A DNA stretch of 36,112 nucleotides from Methylovirgula sp. (GCA_030040215.1 JASHUD010000051.1:1-36112); one strand, 5' to 3'. Shown: positions 23,969 to 34,414, counted from the stretch's first letter. Made by a program: numbers and translations. The notes: generated by a model from the letters alone, not told the origin.

Positions 23969-24850
23969 ATGACGATCGCCAGCATGACCGGCTTCGCGCG
24001 CGTCCCGGGAGTCACCGCGGGATTCCGCTGGGCCTGGGAGATCAAATCGGTCAATGCCAAAGGGCTCGATCTGCGGCTGCGGCTGCCGCCGGGATTCGAT
24101 GCGATCGAGACGGAAGCGCGCGCCCGCTTGGGTAGCAGCCTCGGCCGCGGCACGTGCTATGCCACGTTGACGGCGCAGCGCGAGGTGACCGTGCCGGAGG
24201 TGCGCGTCAACGAGGCGCTGCTGCGGCGGCTCGTTACTGCGTTGGCGGGCATAGAAGCCGCGCCGGGGTTGCGGCCGGCCTCCCTCGACGGACTGCTCGC
24301 GGTGCGCGGCGTGGTCGAAGTCCGCGAGGCGGACGACGCGGCAGAGTTGGCGCAAGCGCAGGAAGCGGCGCTTGCCGGCCTCGACGAAGCGATCGCGGCG
24401 CTTGTCGCCACGCGGCGGAGCGAAGGCGCGGCGCTCGCCGAGATCATCGCCGCGCGGCTCGCCAAAATTGCCGCTCTGCGCCGCGCCGCCGATGAGCTGC
24501 CGGGCCGCCAGCCCGGCGCGATCCGCGCCCGGCTCATGGAATCGATCGCCTTGATTGCCGGCAATTCCAATTTCGACGAAGCGAGACTCTATCAGGAGGC
24601 GTTGCTGCTCGCCGCCAAGGCCGACGTGCGCGAAGAGCTCGATCGGCTTGCCACGCATAGCGATGCGATGAACGGGCTCCTGCAGCGCGGCGGTCCGATC
24701 GGACGCCGCCTCGATTTTCTGGCGCAGGAGCTCGGCCGCGAAGCCAATACGCTCTGTGCGAAATCGAACGATACGGCGTTGACGGCGCTCGGGCTCGAGT
24801 TGCGCGTCGAAATCGAGCAGCTGCGCGAGCAGGTGCAGAACATCGAATGA
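23969..24850 (+). CDS. yicC: YicC family endoribonuclease
   Basis: A 293-residue protein. The N-terminal YicC domain starts MTIASMTGFARVPG and includes WEIKSVNAKGLDLRLRLP (about 23-40); the C-terminal DUF1732 part holds ALLAAKADVREELDRLATH and GRRLDFLAQELGREANTL. YicC of E. coli has been reported as an endoribonuclease acting on small RNAs. ATG 23969 matches the family start; the GTG 13 codons upstream does not. Its TGA overlaps the gmk ATG by four bases (ATGA), so the two are coupled. Confidence 0.95.
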   Translation: MTIASMTGFARVPGVTAGFRWAWEIKSVNAKGLDLRLRLPPGFDAIETEARARLGSSLGRGTCYATLTAQREVTVPEVRVNEALLRRLVTALAGIEAAPGLRPASLDGLLAVRGVVEVREADDAAELAQAQEAALAGLDEAIAALVATRRSEGAALAEIIAARLAKIAALRRAADELPGRQPGAIRARLMESIALIAGNSNFDEARLYQEALLLAAKADVREELDRLATHSDAMNGLLQRGGPIGRRLDFLAQELGREANTLCAKSNDTALTALGLELRVEIEQLREQVQNIE

Positions 24851-25515
24851 CGGCCATGACGCAGCGCGGCGAAAGCAAGGATGAAATGGGACGGCGCGGC
24901 CTGATGCTGATTTTGTCTTCGCCCTCCGGCGCCGGCAAGACAAGCCTGACGCGCATGCTCCTGCAAAAGACCGAGCTCGATCTTACTTTGTCGATCTCGG
25001 TGACCACACGGCCGCGCCGTTCGAGCGAGGTCGACGGAATCCACTATTCTTTCATTTCCAAGAAGCAGTTCGAAGCGATGCGCGACAACGGCGAATTGCT
25101 CGAATGGGCCGAGGTGCACGGCAATTTCTACGGAACGCCGCGCGAGCCCGTCGAACGGACGCTTGCGCAAGGCCGCGACGCGCTCTTCGACATCGATTAT
25201 CAGGGAACGCAGCAGTTGAAGGCCAAGAGCGGCGGCGATCTCGTCACGATCTTCATTCTGCCGCCCTCGATGCAGGAATTAAAGGCGCGGCTCGAGCGGC
25301 GCGCCGAGGATGACGATGTGGCGATCGCCAAACGGCTCGCCAACGCGCGCAACGAGATCGCCCGCTGGCGGCTCTACGATTACGTGCTCGTCAACGACGA
25401 CATTCAGCGCACGTTCGAAGATTTGGTTGCGATCCTCAAGGCCGAACGGCTGCGCGCCCCGCGGCAGAAACAGGGGATCGAGGAATTCGTCGAGAAATTG
25501 CTGAAGGAAGAGTAA
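24847..25515 (+). CDS. gmk: Guanylate kinase
   Basis: A 222-residue nucleotide kinase converting GMP to GDP. P-loop SPSGAGKTS (25-33), then the GMP-binding SISVTTRPRRSSEVDGIHY (50-68), FLEWAEV-like LLEWAEVHGNFYGTPR and DIDYQGTQQLK. A head of about 18 residues precedes the core; a later ATG at MGRRGLM (residue 14) is also possible, but the four-base overlap with yicC favours the first. Last gene of the rightward cluster, convergent with rsmA. Confidence 0.97.
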   Translation: MTAMTQRGESKDEMGRRGLMLILSSPSGAGKTSLTRMLLQKTELDLTLSISVTTRPRRSSEVDGIHYSFISKKQFEAMRDNGELLEWAEVHGNFYGTPREPVERTLAQGRDALFDIDYQGTQQLKAKSGGDLVTIFILPPSMQELKARLERRAEDDDVAIAKRLANARNEIARWRLYDYVLVNDDIQRTFEDLVAILKAERLRAPRQKQGIEEFVEKLLKEE

Positions 25516-25525
25516 GACGTAACTT

Positions 25526-25565
25526 CCCCTCTCCCCGCTTGCGGGGAGAGGGTCAGGGTGAGGGG
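25526..25565. terminator. GC-rich inverted repeat between gmk and rsmA (bidirectional terminator)
   Basis: CCCTCTCCCCGC (25527-25538) and GCGGGGAGAGGG (25541-25552) form a 12-base perfect stem, 11 bases after the gmk stop, followed by TCAGGGTGAGGGG. This sequence type is, from general knowledge, a dispersed intergenic repeat in proteobacteria. Being symmetric, it can stop transcription from either side of this convergent pair. Confidence 0.65.
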
Positions 25566-25591
25566 CGAGGTGATTTGCCACCGAAGCCAGT

Positions 25592-25624
25592 CTCCCAACT
25601 CGCTCCCCATTCGCTCATTGGGAG
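25592..25624. repeat. Second inverted repeat, overlapping the rsmA 3' end
   Basis: CTCCCAA (25592-25598) and TTGGGAG (25618-25624) form a seven-base stem around a 19-base loop; the right arm extends as AGGGAG. It belongs to the same family of CT/GA-rich intergenic repeats as the preceding element. The rsmA stop and its last two or three codons lie inside it. Confidence 0.6.
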
Positions 25625-26478
25625 AGGGAGTCGAATCGGATCTCCTTCAGCGCATTTGCCAGCGCGACGAAGCCTTCCACGGGAATTTCTTCCGCCCGTT
25701 TCGTCGGGTCGATCGCCGCGCGTTCGAGCAGCGCCAGAGGCTCGATGCCAAGCGTTTTCAAGCTCTGCCGCAGCATTTTGCGGCGCTGACCGAAGGCCGC
25801 CTCGGTGACTTCCGAAAGAAGGCTCGCTTCGCAAGGCAGGGGCGTCGCGCGGGGTAGCAGTTCGACGACGGAGGACGTGACTTTCGGCGGCGGCGTGAAA
25901 GCCGCGGACGGCACGTCGAACAGGATGTGGGTCGCCGCGCGCCAATTGGCGAGCACCGCGAGACGTCCGTAATCGGCGCGCGAAGCAGGCGTTGCGACGA
26001 TGCGCAGCGCCACCTCCCTCTGGAACATCAGCACGAGCCGGTCGAACCACGGCGGCCAAGGTTCGGACTGAAGCCACTTGGTAAGCAGCGCCGTAGCGAC
26101 GTTGTAGGGCAGGTTGGAGCAGATCCGCGCCGGACGGCGTCCGCCCACTAGCTCGCCGAGGTCGATGTCGAGTGCATCGCCGGCGACGATTTCGAGCCGC
26201 CCTCGCGCATGCGCTGCGATCTCTTCCAGCACGGCGAGGCAGCGCCGATCGCGCTCGATCGCGATCACTTGGGCTGCGCCTTCGGCAAGCAGCGCGCGCG
26301 TCAAGCCGCCGGGGCCGGCGCCGATTTCGACGATCGTCGCTCCGTCGAGCGGCCCCGCGGCGCGGGCGATCCGCGAAGTGAGGTTGAGATCGAAGAGAAA
26401 ATTCTGGCCGAACGATTTCTTCGCGACAAGCCGATGCGCGCCGACCACGTCGCGCAGCGGCGGCAGAGCGTCCTTCAC
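25615..26478 (-). CDS. rsmA: 16S rRNA dimethyladenosine transferase (KsgA)
   Basis: A 287-residue methyltransferase that dimethylates A1518 and A1519 of 16S rRNA (E. coli numbering), a late check of small-subunit maturation. SFGQNFLFD (22-30) opens the fold, the SAM-binding motif is VEIGAGPGGLT (50-60), and the catalytic motif is NLPYNV (122-127). The start is a GTG at 26478 that overlaps the pdxA TGA by four bases (GTGA); the open frame continues upstream only as a shadow of pdxA. The last residues DSLSQ come from an inverted repeat. Final gene of the lptG-rsmA operon. Confidence 0.95.
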   Translation of the reverse strand: MKDALPPLRDVVGAHRLVAKKSFGQNFLFDLNLTSRIARAAGPLDGATIVEIGAGPGGLTRALLAEGAAQVIAIERDRRCLAVLEEIAAHARGRLEIVAGDALDIDLGELVGGRRPARICSNLPYNVATALLTKWLQSEPWPPWFDRLVLMFQREVALRIVATPASRADYGRLAVLANWRAATHILFDVPSAAFTPPPKVTSSVVELLPRATPLPCEASLLSEVTEAAFGQRRKMLRQSLKTLGIEPLALLERAAIDPTKRAEEIPVEGFVALANALKEIRFDSLSQ

Positions 26479-27509
26479 GTCGCCGCGCCCGCTTTGACGG
26501 GCGCCAGCCGCGCGGCGAGGCGCAGCGCCGCGATCAGGCTCGTCGGATCGGCAATGCCTTCGGCGGCGATGTCGAAGGCGGTGCCGTGGTCGGGCGACGT
26601 GCGCACGAACGGCAAGCCCAGCGTTACGTTGACGGCGGTATCGAAGGCGAGCGTCTTGACGGGGATCAAGACCTGATCGTGATACATGCCGATTGCGACG
26701 TCGTAGCGCTTTCGCGCCGCCGCGTGGAACAGCGTGTCGGCCGGGTAGGGCCCGCGCGCGTCGATTCCACGGCGGTTGAGTTCGGCAACCGCCGGCGCAA
26801 TGATCGTCGCCTCCTCGCGGCCCATGTAACCGGCTTCGCCGGCGTGCGGGTTGAGCCCGGCGAAGGCAAGCCGCGGTTCGGCGGTATCGAAGCGAGTTTT
26901 CAGCTCCGCCGCCGCGATCTCTCCGGTTTCGACAAGAAGATCGAAATTCAAGCGTTCGGGCACCTCGGCAAGCGGCACATGGATGGTGACCGGCACCACG
27001 GCAAGCGCCGGCGACCAGAGCATCATTACCGGTCGCACTTTCAGGCCGAAGAAGCGCAGCGTCAATTCGCCGAGAAATTCGGTATGGCCCGGATGCTGGA
27101 ACCCGCCGCGTCGCAGAACTTCTTTGGCGATCGGATTGGTGACGAGCGCGTCGGCGGCGCCGGCGCGAATGAGCTCGACGCCAGTCGCAATCGACTCGAC
27201 CGTCGCAGCCGCGTCGGCGGCATCGGGGCGTCCCAAACCGCCCCTGGCGCGCTGCCGCAGCGGCAGAATCGGCAGGGCGCGCCGAAAGACCGCCGGCGCG
27301 CCGCCGGCCGCGATCGTTTCCATCGGAACCGGCAGATCGAAGCGGCGCGCCAGCCCAGCAAGATCGTCCGGATCGGCAATAACAAAAAACGTCGGCGCCG
27401 CTTCTTCCGCATGCAGGGCAAGCCACGACTTCAGGGCGAGCTCGGGGCCGATGCCGGAGGGATCACCACGCGTGAGCGCGAGCACGGGCCCGCGAAATTC
27501 TGCCGCCAT
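26475..27509 (-). CDS. pdxA: 4-hydroxythreonine-4-phosphate dehydrogenase
   Basis: A 344-residue enzyme of pyridoxal-phosphate synthesis that oxidises 4-phosphohydroxy-threonine with NAD. TRGDPSGIGPE (13-23) is the N-terminal signature. By spacing against the E. coli enzyme the metal ligands are H177 (TIHVPLAEV), H222 (LNPHAGEAG) and H277 (MYHDQVL). SPDHGTAFDIA follows. ATG 27509 shares one base with the surA TAA (TAATG). Placement after surA and before rsmA is the conserved order. Confidence 0.96.
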   Translation of the reverse strand: MAAEFRGPVLALTRGDPSGIGPELALKSWLALHAEEAAPTFFVIADPDDLAGLARRFDLPVPMETIAAGGAPAVFRRALPILPLRQRARGGLGRPDAADAAATVESIATGVELIRAGAADALVTNPIAKEVLRRGGFQHPGHTEFLGELTLRFFGLKVRPVMMLWSPALAVVPVTIHVPLAEVPERLNFDLLVETGEIAAAELKTRFDTAEPRLAFAGLNPHAGEAGYMGREEATIIAPAVAELNRRGIDARGPYPADTLFHAAARKRYDVAIGMYHDQVLIPVKTLAFDTAVNVTLGLPFVRTSPDHGTAFDIAAEGIADPTSLIAALRLAARLAPVKAGAAT

Positions 27510-28465
27510 TATTTCTTCACGACAACAACCGCGCGGGCGCGCATTTCCTTCAACCGCTTCGCGGCGTCGGCCTCCATTTCGGCCTCCAGCAACCTCTGCG
27601 AGATGGCGTTGCGCAAGGCGGTGTCGTCGTCCGAGGCGCCCTTGGCGCATACGGCAATCATTTCGATCCCGTCGGCGGTCCGCTCCGGCGGGGTCAAATG
27701 TCCGACCGGCGTCTTGTCGAGCAGGTCCTTTACGGAATCGCTGAGTTGCAAAGAGTTGCGGGTGAGCGGATCTTTGATCGCCACGTCATCCATTCCCTGG
27801 GCGAGGGGGATACCGCTGGCGCAATCCGTGAACCGTGTCCGCAGTTGTTCCGCCGCTTTCATTTTCTCTTCAAGATCCGTCGCCGTCGCGTTCGAACCGA
27901 ATACCGCAAAGATGATTTGCCGGAGTTGATAGTTGGTTCCCGCAGCGGCCTTGCCGCCGTCCTTGGCGAGCTCGGCGCGCACCTCCGTTTCGCTTGCATC
28001 GACGCCTTTGTTGTAGGCCTCGACGAGAAGAAGGAATTGGTATTCCGCCGCGAAATATTCCTTGAAATTCGACTCTAAAATTCCGGAGCTTTGCAGTTCC
28101 TCCAAAAAGGCCTGCGGCGCCATTTTCAGCTTGGCCGCGTCCTTACCGATCTGCTGGCCGATCTCAGTGTCGGAGGCTTTGATCTTGAATTCGGCGGTCT
28201 CATCGAGTTTCAGCTGATCGTCGATCATGCTCTCCAGGGCGGCATCATGCGTCGCCGGCTGGTGCAGAACGCGCAACAGCTTCATTCTCTCGTTGACGTC
28301 AATGTCGGTGATCGGATCGCCGTTCACCGTCGCGATGATCACCTGCGCACGCGCTTGCGAGCCAGGCAGGAAAGCGCATCCGACCGCGAACAGAAAACCG
28401 AGCGACAGAACCAGGGGGAACTGCGCCCAAAAGGCTTGGCGGCAGGATAAATCGGAACAAATCAT
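27509..28465 (-). CDS. surA: SurA-like periplasmic chaperone / peptidyl-prolyl isomerase
   Basis: A 318-residue exported protein. Its signal peptide has a hydrophobic core LVLSLGFLFAVGCAFL and a cut after ARA (residue 40). The SurA N-terminal chaperone domain begins VIIATVNGDPITDIDV and runs to about 165; a single parvulin-like domain follows (YQLRQIIFAVF onward, about 180-290), weakly conserved, and E. coli SurA has two. It guides beta-barrel proteins such as LptD, encoded just upstream, through the periplasm. AAGGAG precedes ATG 28465. Confidence 0.88.
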   Translation of the reverse strand: MICSDLSCRQAFWAQFPLVLSLGFLFAVGCAFLPGSQARAQVIIATVNGDPITDIDVNERMKLLRVLHQPATHDAALESMIDDQLKLDETAEFKIKASDTEIGQQIGKDAAKLKMAPQAFLEELQSSGILESNFKEYFAAEYQFLLLVEAYNKGVDASETEVRAELAKDGGKAAAGTNYQLRQIIFAVFGSNATATDLEEKMKAAEQLRTRFTDCASGIPLAQGMDDVAIKDPLTRNSLQLSDSVKDLLDKTPVGHLTPPERTADGIEMIAVCAKGASDDDTALRNAISQRLLEAEMEADAAKRLKEMRARAVVVVKK

Positions 28466-28531
28466 CGATGCCTTTCTCCTTACCGCTTTATTTCCCGACG
28501 GTATGGCATTTTGGTGGAGGCGAGACGCCGC

Positions 28532-31138
28532 TCACGGAATGCCGTCCAAAGGAGCGTTGTTGTTGCTCGTTTGCTTAAAGGTGGTATCGCCCAGGGTGCG
28601 CAGTTGAAGCTGAACCATTAGCGTCTGATCGTGCACGAACTGGCCGGTCCCGTTATCCACGTAGTCCGAAGTGTAACTGACCGTGAATGTCGTGCAATCG
28701 TTATGGTAGCCCGCTTCCGCACCCAGCGCTGCGATAGCAAACGGTCCGGGATAGGTATAGCCAATCAGGTCTTCCGGATAATACTGCCGGCTCATATCGA
28801 ACGTAACATTGCCTTGCACGAAATAATTGGCGTCGAGCTGATACTTCGAACTCAGATTCAGGCCCTCGCGGGTTACCGGATAGCCGATCACCGGCTGCGC
28901 TTGATAGTCGGCGAACTGCACGCTGCCGGTCCAGGCGCCGAGATTGATGTTGGAATCGACGTCGACGCGGCGCGGTTCGAGCGTCGCCTGATCGAAACGT
29001 CCTTGCGCGCCGAACGAGAGGATCGGCCCGGGTACCAGGGTGAAGCCAGCGACATAATCCGACCATGGCGTGTCCAATCCCGAGCTCAGACCGACATTGG
29101 CGGCATCGGGGGTGGCATAACTATTGGTGCCGGCAACTTGCACCGACTGGCCGGCGATGAAATTTACGTAGCTGCCGTTTTTGAAGGTCAGCGTCGCCTC
29201 GCCGCCGTAGTTGGCCCGCGTGCCGGTTTCGAATTGGTCGTAGCCCGAATATTTGTCCCAGGTGAACAGGTTGGTGGTGTCGAATACCAGGCTTTGCGCG
29301 TCCATGTTGACGAGCGATTCCGAGCCCAACAGGTTGTTGGGCCGGGCGATGACCTGGCCGATCGGCTCGATCACCATGGAGCCGATGGGCGTGTTGGCGA
29401 GAATGGGATAGCGGTATTCCATTCCGACGCCCGGCATCGTATAGGCGTTCGCGCCGCTCGAAATGTAATTGCTCTGCGCCGCGTTGCCGATGGTCGACGT
29501 GCCGGCGGCGGACGAGAACGTGTAGGAGTTCGTCGAATTGAGATCGAGCCATTGGCCGTTGACGCGGGCGAAAGCAAACGGCGTCCAAATTTCGCCGATG
29601 GGATCGATGAACTTGCGCTGCCACGACACGTCCACCGTAGCGCGCGAATAATCGCCGCCGATGCCGCGCAACAAGCAATTGCTCGCCGTCGTTCCCGGCG
29701 TGTAGGTGGTGCAGACATTGTAAAGATTGTATGCCTTATCGAATTCCTGCGGACCGACCGCCTGATAGGCCGCCGCCTCTTCCGACAGATTGGTTAGGTT
29801 GAAGTCCAGCGTGACGTTGCCACCGACACCGCCCGTCTTGGCCGGATCGATGTTGAACATTTTGTTGTAGTCGAGAACCGGAAGCGCGTTCGGCTGCTGT
29901 TGCTCGAGATCGTTCGCGGTCAGGCCTTCGAAGTGGTAGCCGCGCAGATCGAAGTAGCCGTTGTCGCCTTGCCCGGTCAGGTAAGCCGTCGAGATCGCTT
30001 CGCTGTAGTAATTCGACGACACGCTCTGGTTCGCGACGGCGTAGTCGTTCAAAAACCAGCGGTCGGTAAGCAGCGTAAAGTCCCATCCGTACTTCCAAAA
30101 ATCATTGATCTTGAACGCTCCGGCGCTTTCCAGCGAGCCGCGGAACGTACGGTCGCCGGCGTCATAGGGCTCCGGCGGGAAGAGCCCGGGCTGTTCCTGG
30201 AATATACCGCTGGCGCGGATGAAATAATCGCCGGTTGCGAGCCTGTGCCGCCACTCGAGCGTGCCGAAGAAGCCCTCGTTGAAAAAATAGGTTGGCGTGA
30301 ACGTCAGGTCGTAGTTCGGCGCCATCGCCCAGAAGATCGGAACGGCTACGCCCGCTCCCGCATAGGTAACGTCAAGATAGATCGGAGACAAAACGCCGGA
30401 TTTGCGCGTGACGCTTGGATCGGGCGATGAGAAGAAGGGAACCCAGGCGACCGGAACGCCGACGAATTCAAGCCATGCGTCCGTATAGTAGATCATCTTC
30501 TCGTCCCTGTTGTGGATGATGCGCTTGGCGCGCACGCGCCACAGGGGCGGCTTTAAAGGATTATCGGCACAAACCGCGCAGGCCGTATAGGTGCCCTTAT
30601 TGTAGACTTCGGTGTTGCCTCCGGCAACTTCGGTGCGCGGCGCACTGAAGAAAGTGGACTGCGCAGTCGAGGCGCGCAAGCTTTCGATAAATCCGTTGGC
30701 AAGATCCTTGGTGAGATCGAATCGCTCTCCGTAAAGAACCGTTCCGTCGCGTTCCGTCATCTTGCCATGTCCCTCGGCATAGACGCGGCCGGTGTTGCGA
30801 TCGTAGGTGACGCGGTCGGCTTCGAGCACGCGGCCTTCGTAATAGATGCGCGCGTGTCCGACAGCCGAAACCGTGTTCTTGTCTTTGTCGTAAACGAGTT
30901 GGTCCGCCTCGACGAACATCTTGCCGGATTGGACGGCGGCGTTTGAATTGGCATTTGCGCCGGCGCTCTGTGCGGCCGCCGGTTCGATCCAGCCGGCGCA
31001 GAAGGCACAGAGCAGCGAGGCAAAGAAAAAAATCGCCGGCGCCCACCCGCGTGCCGGCGCTCGCAGCCCGGCCGGCGCCCTACGCAACTGCGAGCGGGCA
31101 CGGACCGGTTCGCAAGTGGGGCCGAAATGTCGCCCCAT
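28532..31138 (-). CDS. lptD: LPS-assembly outer-membrane protein LptD
   Basis: An 868-residue outer-membrane protein that inserts lipopolysaccharide into the outer leaflet. The signal peptide is long, with an arginine-rich head (residues 1-31) before AIFFFASLLCAFCAGW and a cut near AAA-QS (56/57). The N-terminal periplasmic domain includes FVEADQLVYDKDKNTVSAVG split around 75-94, a CAVC pair (C187, C190), and the rest is a beta-barrel of alternating strands to QLQLRTLG near the end. ATG 31138 shares a base with the lptG TGA (TGATG) and has AGGAGG seven bases ahead. The open frame upstream of it is an lptG shadow. Confidence 0.95.
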   Translation of the reverse strand: MGRHFGPTCEPVRARSQLRRAPAGLRAPARGWAPAIFFFASLLCAFCAGWIEPAAAQSAGANANSNAAVQSGKMFVEADQLVYDKDKNTVSAVGHARIYYEGRVLEADRVTYDRNTGRVYAEGHGKMTERDGTVLYGERFDLTKDLANGFIESLRASTAQSTFFSAPRTEVAGGNTEVYNKGTYTACAVCADNPLKPPLWRVRAKRIIHNRDEKMIYYTDAWLEFVGVPVAWVPFFSSPDPSVTRKSGVLSPIYLDVTYAGAGVAVPIFWAMAPNYDLTFTPTYFFNEGFFGTLEWRHRLATGDYFIRASGIFQEQPGLFPPEPYDAGDRTFRGSLESAGAFKINDFWKYGWDFTLLTDRWFLNDYAVANQSVSSNYYSEAISTAYLTGQGDNGYFDLRGYHFEGLTANDLEQQQPNALPVLDYNKMFNIDPAKTGGVGGNVTLDFNLTNLSEEAAAYQAVGPQEFDKAYNLYNVCTTYTPGTTASNCLLRGIGGDYSRATVDVSWQRKFIDPIGEIWTPFAFARVNGQWLDLNSTNSYTFSSAAGTSTIGNAAQSNYISSGANAYTMPGVGMEYRYPILANTPIGSMVIEPIGQVIARPNNLLGSESLVNMDAQSLVFDTTNLFTWDKYSGYDQFETGTRANYGGEATLTFKNGSYVNFIAGQSVQVAGTNSYATPDAANVGLSSGLDTPWSDYVAGFTLVPGPILSFGAQGRFDQATLEPRRVDVDSNINLGAWTGSVQFADYQAQPVIGYPVTREGLNLSSKYQLDANYFVQGNVTFDMSRQYYPEDLIGYTYPGPFAIAALGAEAGYHNDCTTFTVSYTSDYVDNGTGQFVHDQTLMVQLQLRTLGDTTFKQTSNNNAPLDGIP

Positions 31139-32226
31139 CAACCGTCCTCCTGATTGAGGAGAGCCAAGGCGCCGAGCAGAGTGCCGACCACGGCCGGCGA
31201 CCAAGCGGCGACCGGCGTGCTCAAAAGGCCGGAGTTGCCGAAGTCGGCGACCATTTTGGTCGCCAAGTAGAGCAAGAACCCGGCGGCGATTCCGGCGCCG
31301 ATGGTCGGCGCGATCCCGCCGATCCGAAAGAATCGCAAGGAAAAGGCAGCGGCGATCAGAACCATCGCGACGAGAAGCAGCGGTCTTGCCAACAACGTTT
31401 GATATTGAAGCCGGAAACCGGTGGAATCGAGGCCGGCCTGATCGCTTTCCCGGCGCAGCCGCGGCAGCGACCAAAATGGCACAGAATCCGGCGTCAAAAA
31501 ATTCTCCGCGAGCCGGTCGGGAGAAAGATCGGTAGCGAGAAGATAGGTGCCGACCTGGCGCGACTCCTCGCCGGGCGCGATGATCTCGGCGTTCTGCAGT
31601 TCCCATACGCCGGGCAGCAGCGTGGCGCGTTCGGCGTGGACGCGCTCCTCGAAACGGCCGTCGGGCTCGTAGACATAGGCCGTGACCGAGGTGAGCAGAG
31701 TTCCGGAATTGAGCGATCGCGCGGCGCGCAGGATTGCCTCTCCGTCGACGCTCGTCTGGCGGAGCCACAAGGTTGTATCGCCCCGCTGTTGGCCGTTGCC
31801 GCCGAAGAGCTCTGTCTCGATGGCGTCGGCGCGTTGCTTCATAACAGCCGAGAGCGGGTTGAACAACGCGACCGAGAGCACGCCGATCAGCAGAGCGATC
31901 CCGATCGGCGGAACAAGAAACTGCCAGACCGAGACGCCGGCTGCCCGCGCCACGATGAGCTCGAACTTACGGCTCAGATCGAGGAAAGCGGCCATCGTGC
32001 CGAACAATACGCAAAACGGCAGGATCTGTTCGGCGACGGAGGGAGTGCGCAACAGCGACAAAACGGCGATAAAGCCCGCCGTGATGCCGGGCATTCCATT
32101 GGAACGGCGCAGCATTTCGACGAAGTCGAATACGTAGACCATGCCGACGATCGCCAAGAAAACCGACATGATCGTATTAAAGAAGCGCAGCGAAAAATAT
32201 CGGCCGAGCGTCGATACGATGGTCAT
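31138..32226 (-). CDS. lptG: LPS export ABC-transporter permease LptG
   Basis: A 362-residue inner-membrane subunit of the LptB2FG exporter, which pulls LPS from the inner membrane to the Lpt bridge ending at LptD. Three N-terminal helices (about 13-34, 48-70, 100-122) including YVFDFVEMLRRS, a periplasmic domain (about 135-265), and three C-terminal helices (about 280-355, with FFRIGGIAPTIGAGIAAGF). Full length for the family. Normally lptF lies directly upstream; here it does not. ATG 32226 overlaps, as ATGA, the end of an open frame that comes from the upstream gap. Confidence 0.93.
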   Translation of the reverse strand: MTIVSTLGRYFSLRFFNTIMSVFLAIVGMVYVFDFVEMLRRSNGMPGITAGFIAVLSLLRTPSVAEQILPFCVLFGTMAAFLDLSRKFELIVARAAGVSVWQFLVPPIGIALLIGVLSVALFNPLSAVMKQRADAIETELFGGNGQQRGDTTLWLRQTSVDGEAILRAARSLNSGTLLTSVTAYVYEPDGRFEERVHAERATLLPGVWELQNAEIIAPGEESRQVGTYLLATDLSPDRLAENFLTPDSVPFWSLPRLRRESDQAGLDSTGFRLQYQTLLARPLLLVAMVLIAAAFSLRFFRIGGIAPTIGAGIAAGFLLYLATKMVADFGNSGLLSTPVAAWSPAVVGTLLGALALLNQEDG

Positions 32227-32836
32227 GGCGCCCCTCGACGAAGCAAGCCGACCGCCGCCGTGCTTAGGGCTTCGGGATCATCAAGGCTCACATGGATCTC
32301 GACGAACGGCATGACGCGGGCGCTTCCGTAGACGGCGGCGGACCGCCACTCAGGTGCAAAAGAAGGGGCAGGAACGTCCGCCTTGCGGCTCCGCCTCTGC
32401 GACTTCGTGAAGTTCTCCTGTTTCGGAATCCCCTTTCGAAGGCCGCGAAGCTTCCGGCCGCTCGGAATCGAGAGCCGAATAACCTCATCCTATCTTGCTT
32501 TGGCTACATAGTCCTCCGTTTAGGTGCAAGGCGCTCCCGGCTTTTTGAGGGCAGGCCGGAGCGAATGCGGCCCGTCGTGGCGCACCCGCCACGACGGCGC
32601 GACGCTAATTTCCCGTTATGAATCTGGAATTTAGGCGGGTATCACTTCGCCGGGGCGGGGAAGCGACCGCGCCAACGCCTTGCGCGTCCCCTATACCGGC
32701 GTGCCCAAAGCGCCGCGTCCCGACGCCGAATTTGCTGGCAGTTCGGCGCGGTCAGGTGCTATCCGGCTGGCGCATCGTAACGCGCCTGCGAGGTGGCCGC
32801 TGCATCGGTGTATCGTCAAGGGTTCAGGAAAAGCCA
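32227..32836. other. 610-bp intergenic region between divergent lptG and pepA
   Basis: The longest gene-free stretch in the window. It holds a perfect hairpin at 32572-32597. On the minus strand one frame is open for 87 codons from TAG near 32492 to a TGA that overlaps the lptG ATG; its end reads MPFVEIHVSLDDPEALSTAA then VGLLRRGAP, but it has only one late ATG and no family I recognise. A second minus frame (32488-32288, ATG, 66 codons) and a plus frame (32292-32621) overlap it and look like arginine-rich shadows. Promoters for both flanking genes must be here, but none is convincing. Confidence 0.6.
32572..32597. repeat. Perfect 11-base hairpin upstream of pepA
   Basis: CCGTCGTGGCG (32572-32582) and CGCCACGACGG (32587-32597) are exact reverse complements around a four-base loop CACC. 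It is the strongest non-repeat-family hairpin in the window. Neither side has a T run, so a plain terminator is doubtful; an operator for a dimeric regulator or a remnant of a lost gene's terminator are other options. Confidence 0.7.
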
Positions 32837-34402
<1,566 letters not shown>

Positions 34403-34414
34403 GCCGCCCGCCCG

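Noticed and set aside
26479..27426. Upstream extension of rsmA through pdxA
   Set aside because: Low-complexity Arg/Ala product; the GTG at 26478 coupled to the pdxA stop gives a normal-length RsmA.
31139..31768. Upstream extension of lptD through lptG
   Set aside because: Arginine-rich shadow; ATG 31138 has AGGAGG and opens the signal peptide.
30943..32331. 462-codon plus-strand open frame across lptD and lptG
   Set aside because: Antisense to two well-supported genes; charged low-complexity product without motifs.
32292..32621. 109-codon plus-strand open frame in the lptG-pepA gap
   Set aside because: Arginine/proline-rich, no ribosome site, and it runs through the 11-base hairpin.
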